Shown: positions 40,663 through 49,100 of the stretch, piece after piece
How the letters are laid out: the number at the start of each line of letters is the position of its first letter
Position numbering within the stretch: the stretch's first letter is position 1
NCBI GenBank assembly: GCA_028343615.1
Contig: JAOLZA010000010.1
Location: 1 to 53,396 of the forward strand
Length of the DNA stretch: 53,396 nucleotides
DNA from: Verrucomicrobiota bacterium
Lineage (GTDB): Bacteria; Verrucomicrobiota; Verrucomicrobiia; Limisphaerales; UBA1100
Direction of reading: 5' to 3'
Position numbers and translations under genes: made by a program
The notes under the pieces: generated by a model
Seen by the model: only the letters and a program-made list of their open reading frames with translations
The model's database searches: none
What the model was told of the DNA's origin: nothing

Positions 40663-42593
40663 TGCTAGCTGCCACGGAAGCCACGGCAGGCAATGCGGCG
40701 TTGGTGAGTTTTTGCATTTACACGGCGGTGGTGTTTGCACTGGCGTGGTTGGCTAGTCGCAAGCGCACGGGGAAGTCGTTTATGAACGAGTATTTCCTCG
40801 GGAGTCGCAATCTTGGGATGTGGGCGTTTGCGTTCACCTACGCGGCCACCAGCGCTTCGGGCGGGAGTTTCATGGGGTTCCCGGCAAAAATTTACACGTA
40901 TGGCTGGGTGATGGCGTTATGGATTGCCGGTTATATTATTGTTCCGCTGGTGGCGATGGGGCTGATTTCCAAGCGGCTCAATCAAGTGGCGCGCAAGTCA
41001 GGCAGTATCACAGTGCCGGAAATGATGCGAAAACGGCTTGGTAGCCCGAACGTGGGTCAGGTGGCGACGGTGTTGCTGGTGTTTTTTCAGTTCTTTTTCC
41101 TCCTAGCGCAATTCAAGGCGGGGGCAAAAATCATGACCACACTGCTGGGTGACGTTGGGGTTTTTATTGCTGCCAAAGACGCCATTGAGTCGGTGTTGCA
41201 ACCGCTGCCGTGGATTGGCGGCAGCGGAGTGGACGGCGGGTATTATTTGTGTCTGGGCGTGTTTGCGGTGTCGGTGGTGGCGTATACGGCATGGGGCGGT
41301 TTCCGTGCGGTGGTGTGGACGGATATGATGCAGGGAGCGGTAATGTTGGTGGGAGTAGTAATTTTGCTGGGATTGGCGCTCACGCAAGTGGGTGGACTGG
41401 CGAATGCCACAAGGGAGGTCGCCAAAATGGTGCCGCCGGAGGACGGGGTGTTGCGAATGAAAGTGAACGCAAAAACCAAACTATCGCAAGGGACTTGGTT
41501 TAAATTGCAAACCGATGAGCGGGTGAAATTTTTTCGCGTGAAAAAAGATACAGAAGTTTCACCGACAAAAGGAAGCGCCGGTGATGAAGTCGATGTGATT
41601 TGCCTGCCGCAACCAACGGATGCCGAGGTGAACGCCATCGAGAAACAAATGGGACAACAATCTGTGGCGACCATTCCGTTCGTTTATCAAAAGGAAAGCG
41701 ACTACAAATATGGCGCGGGCAAGCAGGGCGTGTACGTTAGTGCGCCGGGGCCTTCGTCGGCGGAGGCGCAGGGTTTTTTGCCAGTGATTATGGCGATGTG
41801 TTTCTTTGCGTTTTGGCCGTTCGCGGGTTCGGGGCAGCCCAGCTATATGGCTCGGCAAATGGCGTTCAAAGACACGGTGACATTACGGCGGTCAATTGTA
41901 TTTGTGATGATTTATTTTTCTCTGATTTATTTCCCGCTCATCATCATTTTCACTTGCGGCCGCGTGCTGTTGCCGGGGTGGGAGATTGACTCGGACCGCA
42001 TCATGCCGGAGATGGCGATGTTTCTCACGTCCAACGCCGGTGCACCGTGGCTGGCGGGGCTGTTGCTGGCCGCGCCCTTTGCGGCGGTGATGAGCAGTGT
42101 GGATAGTTTTCTCCTGCTGTTTTCCTCCACGATCACGCGCGATGTGTATCAGCAAAAACATCCGGACGCCTCCGAGGCCAAGCTGAAAAAAGTCAGCTTC
42201 GCCGTTACCATCATCATGGGCGTAATGGCGCTGGTGGCGATGCTCAAGCCTCCCCAATTTTTGCAGGATCTCATCGTGTTCGGCTCCGGCGGATTGGCGG
42301 CGAGCTTCCTGATGCCGGTTGTGTTGATGCTCTATTGGCCCCGCCTAAACCCAGCGGCTACGATGGCGGGGATGGTTTCGGGTGGATTTACCATCGGAGC
42401 GATTTATTTGGTTGGTCTTTTTGTGCATGGCAAGTTTGGCGAATTTCCGTTGCTGGGACTGCACCCCTTCATTTGGGCAGTGGCCGTCTCGGCGTTGGTG
42501 AGTGTCATGGTCGTCCGTTTTACAAAACCAACGGATCCTGAATTGGTGGAGAAATATTTCGGCAAGGTTGATGGGAGGCCGGAAATCGGTTAG
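40659..42593 (+). CDS. Sodium:solute symporter family protein with a large insertion
   Basis: A 644-residue SSS-family transporter. It begins with a helix, VSFCIYTAVVFALAWLASRK, and has SSS features: NEYFLGSRNLGMWAFAFTYA and ATSASGGSFMGFPAKIYTYG. The core has about 13 helices. An extra hydrophilic segment of roughly 120 residues (about residues 245-365, with KTKLSQGTWFKLQTDERVKF) lies between helices, so the protein is longer than PanF-type members. Substrate is likely an organic anion; pantothenate and others are possible. It overlaps the DUF997 gene and follows it in one operon. Confidence 0.87.
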   Translation: MMLAATEATAGNAALVSFCIYTAVVFALAWLASRKRTGKSFMNEYFLGSRNLGMWAFAFTYAATSASGGSFMGFPAKIYTYGWVMALWIAGYIIVPLVAMGLISKRLNQVARKSGSITVPEMMRKRLGSPNVGQVATVLLVFFQFFFLLAQFKAGAKIMTTLLGDVGVFIAAKDAIESVLQPLPWIGGSGVDGGYYLCLGVFAVSVVAYTAWGGFRAVVWTDMMQGAVMLVGVVILLGLALTQVGGLANATREVAKMVPPEDGVLRMKVNAKTKLSQGTWFKLQTDERVKFFRVKKDTEVSPTKGSAGDEVDVICLPQPTDAEVNAIEKQMGQQSVATIPFVYQKESDYKYGAGKQGVYVSAPGPSSAEAQGFLPVIMAMCFFAFWPFAGSGQPSYMARQMAFKDTVTLRRSIVFVMIYFSLIYFPLIIIFTCGRVLLPGWEIDSDRIMPEMAMFLTSNAGAPWLAGLLLAAPFAAVMSSVDSFLLLFSSTITRDVYQQKHPDASEAKLKKVSFAVTIIMGVMALVAMLKPPQFLQDLIVFGSGGLAASFLMPVVLMLYWPRLNPAATMAGMVSGGFTIGAIYLVGLFVHGKFGEFPLLGLHPFIWAVAVSALVSVMVVRFTKPTDPELVEKYFGKVDGRPEIG

Positions 42594-42603
42594 ATTAGAG
42601 GGG

Positions 42604-43692
42604 ATGCGTTTGCTGCTTACATGGATTGGACTCGCGCTGTTGCTTCCGGCCGCGGGGGCGGCGAACTCTGTGGTGTGGCATCCCAAGGCGCGTACGTTTG
42701 ACATGAATGTGCGTTCGATGGGCCTAGAGCAATTGCTGGGAGTGATCAAGGCGGAAACCGGCTGGGAAGTGCTGGTAGAGCCGGGATTGAAGGGACGCGT
42801 TGCGGTTAAATTCGGGGAAAAGCCAGCTGCGGATGCCATGCGCTTGTTGCTGGGCGATAAGCGATTTTCGCTGGTTCCCCGCACCAAAGGCGGCACCCGA
42901 TTGTTGGTTTACGAGAGCAACCGGCGCGGTGCCACACAGGAGGTCGCGGCTGCGATGCTCGCTTATGAAGAGACGGAACCCTTGGTGCCGGACGGGGATG
43001 ATGGCCGGCTACTCACTCTCAAGGTAAAGGTGCATCATCTAAAGAGCTCTTTTGCATCCATCAATGCAGATTCAAAACTGACCAACATCCGCCCATTACT
43101 TGCAGGCGTAAATGAAATGTGGCAATCGGCGAACATCCGTTTTCTGGCCGATCGACCCTTGCCCATGCGCGCGGCGGATCGCGATGCAGAGAAAGCTTTC
43201 GCGGGGTTGTTCAAGCCGGATGTTTCCGCCACGGCAGTGGCGCAACTTCAATCACGCATCTTGCACAAAATGTTGCCGGATCTGCCGGATCGCGGGAAGG
43301 TTTTTCACATTGTGGTGATTTATACCATGCCGCGCACGTATGGCGCGGTGTATTTACCAGCCAAAGGGATGGTGTTAATGCCTCAGGTGAAATTCGCGGC
43401 CTTAGTGGATGCCAATGGCGTGTGGAAAGATGGATCGCCAGTGTTCTTCGCACAGTCGAACATTCTCGCGCATGAGATGGGCCATTCGCTTTCGCTGCCT
43501 CATGTGGCTACGCAGGGAAACTTGATGATTGACGGCAAGTTGCGCGAGGGTGATGGAGTGGGGCCGGGCGATAGACTCACGGCTAAACAGATTATTGCTG
43601 CGCGACGGCAAGCCTTTACCGGTGGCCCCTATGTGCCGGGACTTAACCCTAAACCTAAGCGCCCCGCCAAACCCAATCTTCCGGAGGATTGA
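42604..43692 (+). CDS. Exported STN-like / zinc-metalloprotease fusion
   Basis: A 362-residue exported protein. Signal peptide MRLLLTWIGLALLLPAAGAA; an STN/secretin-N-like domain (about residues 30-110: FDMNVRSMGLEQLLGVIKAE, VEPGLKGRVAVKFGEKPAADAMRLLL is its core); then a protease domain with HEMGHSLSLPH, the HExGHxxxxxH metzincin zinc signature. A conserved Met-turn may lie in NLMIDGK. The combination of an STN-like and a matrixin-like domain is unusual. The start ATG 42604 is chosen because the signal follows; the open frame extends upstream into the transporter. Confidence 0.78.
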   Translation: MRLLLTWIGLALLLPAAGAANSVVWHPKARTFDMNVRSMGLEQLLGVIKAETGWEVLVEPGLKGRVAVKFGEKPAADAMRLLLGDKRFSLVPRTKGGTRLLVYESNRRGATQEVAAAMLAYEETEPLVPDGDDGRLLTLKVKVHHLKSSFASINADSKLTNIRPLLAGVNEMWQSANIRFLADRPLPMRAADRDAEKAFAGLFKPDVSATAVAQLQSRILHKMLPDLPDRGKVFHIVVIYTMPRTYGAVYLPAKGMVLMPQVKFAALVDANGVWKDGSPVFFAQSNILAHEMGHSLSLPHVATQGNLMIDGKLREGDGVGPGDRLTAKQIIAARRQAFTGGPYVPGLNPKPKRPAKPNLPED

Positions 43693-43728
43693 TTACGGCT
43701 GCAGCTGGTGTTACTTTCGAACCACGTT

Positions 43729-44001
43729 ATGGATGATCCGTTATTGCAGGCACTTAGTGAATCAGGCGATGATCTTATCGCTGCGTTAAAAACAGTTGCG
43801 CGCGCAGAGGTGTGTGTAGTGGTTACCCAAGGTGCGCTGGTCGGACTAAATCTTGATGGCTCCAAGATCACTGATGCTGCGCTTGAAAAATTGTCGGATC
43901 AAGAAAAGCTACGTTGGATTGGTCTCGCAGGCACGGGGGTTTCTCCTGAGGGCGTAGCCCGATTGCGCGAACGTTTGCCTGACTGCAATATTCTTTATTG
44001 A
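43729..44001 (+). CDS. Short LRR-cap-like protein
   Basis: A 90-residue soluble protein. The second half, LVGLNLDGSKITDAALEKLSDQ and LAGTGVSPEGVARLRERLPDC, matches one or two leucine-rich repeats and the cap (LPxCxI) seen in the lipoprotein at the start of the window. There is no signal peptide, so it is cytosolic, unless the true start is TTG 43708. It sits between the protease and a mini-prepilin gene in the same direction and could be a remnant of a larger LRR gene. Confidence 0.65.
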   Translation: MDDPLLQALSESGDDLIAALKTVARAEVCVVVTQGALVGLNLDGSKITDAALEKLSDQEKLRWIGLAGTGVSPEGVARLRERLPDCNILY

Positions 44002-44214
44002 ATGAACCTTCGCCGATCCAAATTTCACCGCGCTTTTTCCTTAGTAGAAATGTTAGTGGTGATTGTTATTATTGGGATTTTGCTGAGCCTCATGCTGCCG
44101 GTATTTGCCAAGGCCATCGATAAGGCACGGAAGGTGGGGCGTCCTGTTGATGGCAATGATCCAAGCAAGGGCATTCTCGGCCCTTCGTCCGTTCGGCCTG
44201 AAGATTTGGATTAG
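44002..44214 (+). CDS. Short prepilin-like (type II/IV pseudopilin N-terminal) protein
   Basis: A 70-residue protein with a prepilin-type cleavage/methylation motif: basic leader MNLRRSKFHRAFSLVEMLVV then a hydrophobic helix (IVIIGILLSLMLPVF) and a short charged tail. The -1 residue is Ala instead of the usual Gly (A-FSLVE), which is less efficient for prepilin peptidase but sometimes accepted. The globular pilin part is missing, so it is either a minor signal-anchor peptide or a truncated gene. A prepilin peptidase is encoded at 49101. Confidence 0.65.
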   Translation: MNLRRSKFHRAFSLVEMLVVIVIIGILLSLMLPVFAKAIDKARKVGRPVDGNDPSKGILGPSSVRPEDLD

Positions 44215-44311
44215 AACCGGATAGTTTTTGAGGGTTTTTCTAGTTTCCCCAGTCCTTATGTCGATGGGTGGGTATTATTTTTACAAGTTTAGAGGCAATC
44301 AAGAAGCGCCT

Positions 44312-44326
44312 TTTACATATTGTAAA
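44312..44326. promoter_or_regulatory. Palindrome TTTACA-TAT-TGTAAA, operator-like
   Basis: A perfect 6-bp inverted repeat with a 3-bp spacer in an AT-rich intergenic stretch (44215-44415), about 90 bp upstream of the small membrane protein start. Symmetry and position suggest a regulator site; no regulator is recognisable here. Confidence 0.45.
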
Positions 44327-44415
44327 TTCTAAAATTAACATATTAAATTATATTCAATAATAATTGCATATGGTTCTCGACGCGCAATCGAAATCAACAC
44401 AACAAAGGAGTACAT

Positions 44416-44703
44416 ATGAGTAAGGAGCAATATTTAACTCAAATCCGGTCTGCAACTTCATACCCTCAATTCCGTATGGGTGTAACTATAATGACAGTTC
44501 TAGCCTACATCGGTTGTGCTGTTTTTGCCGTTATGAGTGTTATGTCTTTAAAAGTGAGTGTCCCAAGCGGGGTCATCGGGCTCTTGGGTGCTGCACTACT
44601 AGCTTTTATCGTCATTCCGTTCCATAGGCAAGCGTTGCTCATGGGTGCGGATTTTGTTGATTCTACGTTGGATAAAAACTCGAAAAATACGTCAGTCATG
44701 TAG
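44416..44703 (+). CDS. Small two-helix membrane protein
   Basis: A 95-residue protein with a good AAAGGAG 8 nt before the ATG. Two helices (MGVTIMTVLAYIGCAVFAVM and GVIGLLGAALLAFIVIPF) flank a short turn. The ends are charged, with NSKNTSVM at the C-terminus. No family is recognised. The gene is more AT-rich than neighbours and is followed by a terminator hairpin, so it is a monocistronic unit, possibly acquired. Confidence 0.7.
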   Translation: MSKEQYLTQIRSATSYPQFRMGVTIMTVLAYIGCAVFAVMSVMSLKVSVPSGVIGLLGAALLAFIVIPFHRQALLMGADFVDSTLDKNSKNTSVM

Positions 44704-44726
44704 ATTTTCGATCAATGGTCAAGATG

Positions 44727-44756
44727 AGGGGCAGGTCGTCGTCCTCCCCTTGTTTT
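44727..44756 (+). terminator. Probable intrinsic terminator after the small membrane protein
   Basis: AGGGG-C-AGG (44727-44735) pairs with CCT-CCCCT (44743-44750) with one bulged C and a TCGTCGT loop; TGTTTTG follows. The T-run is short. Confidence 0.6.
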
Positions 44757-44947
44757 GATTTACAATATAGCAATCCACACGTGAAATCATCACGGCGTAC
44801 GCATCGCGAGGTATGCAGTGCAGTGTGTAGCTGTAATCCTTGCCGTGAGTAAGGGGCCGGTTATTTCTGTGCGGGATGGGTTTTTAACGGACAGAGAAGA
44901 GGGCCTGTAATCGCTTGCAATCGTCGTTTCACCTCATATAAACAGTC

Positions 44948-46492
44948 ATCTCCAATTATTACGTCCAGAAAAATGGCGAGCATTTCGGCCCTCTTCTGCG
45001 CGATGAACTACAACAGTACATCGCTGCCGGCGTATTGTCGGTTGATGATTGGGCTATCGAGGAAGGCAAAGATGCATGGGTGCCGCTTGGCACTTACGTG
45101 CAGGTGCCTGCTTCGCAGGGAGCTGCTGCCCAAATCGATTCCACCCCCGCATCAACAAACCACACGACTGAACCTTCCGGAGTCCGTATGGCGTTGGTTG
45201 GCGTGGTGCTGCTGTTGATAGCCGCCGGCACGTTTGGCGCGTGGCAGATGTGGGGTGGCAAAATCACGTCGACGGATGATCATTCACAAAACGTAATCAA
45301 AGTGAGCGTGTTGAGTCTTGAGGTTATTCCTCAGCTTCCCCCTCCGCTCAAGCTCAAAGCATTGCCCACCAACAGTCTTCCAGCCGCCGTTGCTGAGGAA
45401 TTGATTTTTATTTCCCCTGAAAATCTCGAGCCACTCCATGCTCGGGCCGAGGGCGGAGACGCAGAGGCAATGTTGGAATTGGCTCGCCGCCATGAAACGG
45501 GGTGGGGCGTGCGTTGGGATCCTGCAGCGGCTTTCAAGTGGGCCGAGGCTGCTGCTAGGAAAAACGACCCGCGCGCGCGTGTGCTCTTGGCTTTCTATTG
45601 CATGAGCCGCGTAGGAACAAACCGGGTAAATGTGCAACTCGCCGCGGAGTTGGAGCAAACCGGCACCGCAGACGGTGCGCTGGAAGAGGTTCGGCAAATG
45701 GCAGGTGAGGGAGATCCCGCTTCACTGACAATCCTCGGTTTGCGCAACAAGCCGCGCCGAGAATATCCTGGTCACCCGCGATTTTCCGGAAAACCCGAGT
45801 TGGCATATCGGCAGTTCAGGTTGGCAGCAGATCAAGGTGATGTGCAGGCGCAGTACTGGGTGGGCATGATGGAAGCGCAGGGTGTGGGTACCGAGCGAAA
45901 CATTGAGCGTGCTGCATGTTGGATCGCTGCTGCTGCCGAACAAGGTCAGGCACTCAGCATTTCTCTTCTCGGCCTTATGCGCATTCAGCACATTGGCTTG
46001 CCGAAAAATTCAAACGAAGGTGTTCGCCTTATTCGGAAGGCAGCAGAGCAAGGAATGCCTAAGGCCCGATATCGTTTGGGATATATGTACTTGAAAGGCA
46101 ACCATCTTCCCCCGGACGCTCAGCAGGCCTGCATATGGTTTTTATTGGCGTACAAGGGTACGGGTTTGGCGCGTCCGTATTTACATAAAATGCGCGAAGG
46201 AATGGATCCGGCTGATTATGATCAGGCTCTAGTCGAGGCTGCCAAACTTGATGATACATTCACAGACCCCAAACTGCCGGTGCCTGATCCGAATAAGCCC
46301 CCAAAACCACCGTTGATCGAAAAGCCAATTCAATCCGACGTGGCGAAACCACCGCCGGAATTACCTGTGCCTGATTCGAATGCCACCCCCCAACCGCCGT
46401 TCATCGAAAAGCCAATTCAATCCGACGTTGCTAAACTGCTACCGGAAGTGCCAGGGAAGGCTGCGCCGCCCCCAACAATCTTTGAGCCTTAG
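44948..46492 (+). CDS. GYF_2 / Sel1-repeat membrane protein, start codon unclear (ATC)
   Basis: The frame encodes a GYF_2 domain right at its start: SNYYVQKNGEHFGPLLRDEL, then AAGVLSVDDWAIEEGKDAW. Homologous GYF_2 proteins begin with Met at that point, but the codon here is ATC (44948) and an in-frame TAA lies at 44939. The next usual start is TTG 45035, which would remove half the domain. After it come a transmembrane helix (MALVGVVLLLIAAGTFGAW), four to five Sel1 repeats and a proline-rich tail with two copies of IEKPIQSDVAK. Either a rare ATC start, a lost start codon or a base error. Total 514 residues. Confidence 0.6.
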   Translation: MSNYYVQKNGEHFGPLLRDELQQYIAAGVLSVDDWAIEEGKDAWVPLGTYVQVPASQGAAAQIDSTPASTNHTTEPSGVRMALVGVVLLLIAAGTFGAWQMWGGKITSTDDHSQNVIKVSVLSLEVIPQLPPPLKLKALPTNSLPAAVAEELIFISPENLEPLHARAEGGDAEAMLELARRHETGWGVRWDPAAAFKWAEAAARKNDPRARVLLAFYCMSRVGTNRVNVQLAAELEQTGTADGALEEVRQMAGEGDPASLTILGLRNKPRREYPGHPRFSGKPELAYRQFRLAADQGDVQAQYWVGMMEAQGVGTERNIERAACWIAAAAEQGQALSISLLGLMRIQHIGLPKNSNEGVRLIRKAAEQGMPKARYRLGYMYLKGNHLPPDAQQACIWFLLAYKGTGLARPYLHKMREGMDPADYDQALVEAAKLDDTFTDPKLPVPDPNKPPKPPLIEKPIQSDVAKPPPELPVPDSNATPQPPFIEKPIQSDVAKLLPEVPGKAAPPPTIFEP

Positions 46493-46525
46493 ACCAAAGG
46501 GTGCAGCATCGGCAAAGTTTTTGGG

Positions 46526-47905
46526 TTATTCCATGCGCCTGTTTTCCAGCGGTGGAACTTCTTCGATCACTGGCACGGGCCGGTACTCGCGCGCCAATCG
46601 CACCGCTTCCGTCCGCTGGGCTTCGGTAATCTCTTTCTCCAGTAAGCTGCGCAATTCAGTCGTCTTTAAATGACCTAAATGGGCGGCAAGCAAAACCCAT
46701 TTGTATGATTGCACCAAGTCGCGTTCCCCCAGCCGACCGGTACCGTATAAAATGGAAAGTTGCAGCTGAGCCACGGTGAGTCCTTGTTGTGCCGCGCGTT
46801 CGTACCATTTGGCCGCTTTTGGAAAATCCTGACTGACGCCTTCGCCCATCTCGTACATTTCCCCCAGTGTCGATTGCGCGTAGCCGTTGCCTGCAATGGC
46901 GGCGCGTTGGATCCAGTCTACGGCGGTGATGAGGTCACGCTTTACGCCTCTTCCTTCACGAAAAAGAATGCCGAGATTGTACATGCTCATCGAGTAGCCA
47001 TTGTCTGCCGCGCGCGTGTAGTATTGTAACGCCAATGTATAATTGCGCGGCACGAGGCGCCCTTGTTCATACAGCCACGCCATGGCATGTAGAGGCAGGA
47101 GGTTTCCCTTTTGCGCCGCAAACTCATAATGTTTAAGTGCCAACTGAATGTTACGCTTAACACCGATGCCTTTTTCATGAATAAGTCCGAGGTTGTGATG
47201 GGCGTGAGAATTACCTTGCGCTGCAGATTTTCGAAACCAGCGAATGGATTCCTGTGGCTGAGTTTTGCCGCCAAGACCATCCCGCATCAATCGTGCCAGA
47301 TTGTTTTGCGCCATCGATTGTCCGGGAAGGGGTTTGCCGGTCGAAAAATCTTTACGTTGGCGCGCTGCGCGTTCATAATAATGTCGAGCTTTAACATAAT
47401 CGCGCTTCAATCCGTAGCCGCGTTCGTGCATCCAGCCGAGGTTGCTTTGCGCGTGCTCATTCCCCTTGGCGGCGGCCATTTGAAAAAGTTGCACGGCGGT
47501 CCGGTAATCTTTAATCACGCCACGACCATCGCGATAGAGGCAGCCAAGATTATTTTGGGCCATCGATATATCTCCGTGTTCTGCAGCCACGCGATAGAGT
47601 CGGGCAGCTTCAGTCGGGTCGGCTCTCACGCCAAAACCAGTATCGTATCGCCAGCCGAGCTGCATCATGGCCATATGTTCTCCTGACTTCACCCGTGCCT
47701 CGAGATTTTGCAGAGGCGTGTCGCTTAGCCGTCGGATGGCCTCGTAATCGCCCTTCCGCGCCATGGTCAGCAATTCTTTTCGGGATTTGCTGTTGTAAAA
47801 TTCACCGGGCGAAGCGAAGGGGTCAGTGGGGTCGAAAGTCTCACAAGCCACCAACGCCATTGCGCCAATGGCCAAACCAACTGTTTTGAAGTAGTCTCCT
47901 TTCAC
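46526..47905 (-). CDS. Sel1-repeat lipoprotein
   Basis: A 459-residue protein with a lipoprotein signal MKGDYFKTVGLAIGAMALVAC and about ten Sel1-like repeats (for example AQNNLGCLYRDGRGVIKDY, AQSNLGWMHERGYGLKRDY, AQSTLGEMYEMGEGVSQDF). The repeats are diverged, unlike the highly similar units in the pseudogene at 12090. Envelope-located Sel1 scaffolds can mediate protein assembly. It is convergent with the GYF_2/Sel1 gene. The start is GTG 47905; an AAGGAG lies just after it rather than before. Confidence 0.85.
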   Translation of the reverse strand: MKGDYFKTVGLAIGAMALVACETFDPTDPFASPGEFYNSKSRKELLTMARKGDYEAIRRLSDTPLQNLEARVKSGEHMAMMQLGWRYDTGFGVRADPTEAARLYRVAAEHGDISMAQNNLGCLYRDGRGVIKDYRTAVQLFQMAAAKGNEHAQSNLGWMHERGYGLKRDYVKARHYYERAARQRKDFSTGKPLPGQSMAQNNLARLMRDGLGGKTQPQESIRWFRKSAAQGNSHAHHNLGLIHEKGIGVKRNIQLALKHYEFAAQKGNLLPLHAMAWLYEQGRLVPRNYTLALQYYTRAADNGYSMSMYNLGILFREGRGVKRDLITAVDWIQRAAIAGNGYAQSTLGEMYEMGEGVSQDFPKAAKWYERAAQQGLTVAQLQLSILYGTGRLGERDLVQSYKWVLLAAHLGHLKTTELRSLLEKEITEAQRTEAVRLAREYRPVPVIEEVPPLENRRME

Positions 47906-48015
47906 CTTTTCTATAGTGCTGTTTTCATTTCTTAATTCAAGTGCAAACCATTCACAATCCAGCTGGCATTCCGCGCCGGATTGATTCCGAGGCCGTTCTG
48001 TGCCATCATTCGCGG

Positions 48016-49095
48016 ATGGGGAATTCTTTTGGCGAACTCTTCCGCATCACCACCTGGGGCGAAAGCCACGGTGGTGGTGTTGGCGTGGTGATCGATGGCT
48101 GTCCGCCACGCTTGGCGTTGACCGAAAAAGATATCCAAACTGATCTCGCCCGTCGGCGCCCCGGCCAATCCCGAATCACTACGCAGCGGAAGGAAACGGA
48201 TTCAGTGCGTATTTTATCCGGCACATTCAAAGGGCAGACGCTCGGCACGCCCATTTCGTTACTGGTGGAGAATGCCGATCAACGCTCCGAAGCTTATACG
48301 GAGATGCAAACCAAGTACCGCCCAAGCCACGCTGATTACACGTACGATGCCAAATATGGTATTCGCGCCTGGCCCGGCGGCGGTCGAACCAGCGCGCGCG
48401 AAACCATCGGCCGTGTGGCCGCCGGCACGATTGCCAAAAAAATTCTAAAAAAACATTTCAACGTCGAAGTGCTCGCGTGCGTCCAGCAAGTGCAGGAAAT
48501 TTCCGCAGACATCGACCCCAACAAATTTACGCTCAAACAAGTCGAGGCGAATATCGTCCGTTGCCCGCACAAGGCGACCGCCGAAAAAATGATTCGCCTC
48601 ATCGATCGTATCCGCAAGGCGGGCGACAGCGTGGGCGGCGTGCTCCTAGGCGTGGCGCGCGGCATGCCCGTTGGCTGGGGCGAACCGGTCTTTGACCGTC
48701 TCGAGGCTGACCTTGCCAAGGCGATGCTCAGCTTGCCTGCGACCAAAGGCTTCGAGATTGGCTCTGGCTTCGGTGGCATCGCGCTGAAGGGAAGCGAACA
48801 TAACGACCCTTTCCGAATGCGCGCCGGTAAAGTGCGTGCTTCCGACAACCGCTCCGGTGGTGTTCAAGGCGGCATCAGCAACGGCGAGAATATTTACTTC
48901 CGTACCGTCTTCAAACCCACCGCCACAATTTTACAAATCCAAGAGACCGTGAGCACCGCCGGTAAAAACGTGAAACTAAAAGCCCGCGGACGGCATGACC
49001 CCTGCGTGCTGCCGCGCGCCGTGCCAATGGTGGAAGCGATGACCGCATTGGTTCTGGTCGATCACGCATTGCGCCATCGCGCGCAGAATGGTTAA
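48016..49095 (+). CDS. aroC: Chorismate synthase
   Basis: Makes chorismate from EPSP with reduced FMN, last step of the shikimate pathway. [20 protein letters not shown] is the family opening, [14 protein letters not shown]-like [20 protein letters not shown] and the FMN motif [20 protein letters not shown] follow, as does [16 protein letters not shown]. Start ATG 48016 gives 359 residues (normal); the frame from GTG 47941 has no similarity. Convergent with the prepilin peptidase, 5 nt apart. aroE lies nearby on the other strand. Confidence 0.96.
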   Translation: MGNSFGELFRITTWGESHGGGVGVVIDGCPPRLALTEKDIQTDLARRRPGQSRITTQRKETDSVRILSGTFKGQTLGTPISLLVENADQRSEAYTEMQTKYRPSHADYTYDAKYGIRAWPGGGRTSARETIGRVAAGTIAKKILKKHFNVEVLACVQQVQEISADIDPNKFTLKQVEANIVRCPHKATAEKMIRLIDRIRKAGDSVGGVLLGVARGMPVGWGEPVFDRLEADLAKAMLSLPATKGFEIGSGFGGIALKGSEHNDPFRMRAGKVRASDNRSGGVQGGISNGENIYFRTVFKPTATILQIQETVSTAGKNVKLKARGRHDPCVLPRAVPMVEAMTALVLVDHALRHRAQNG

Positions 49096-49100
49096 ACGCT

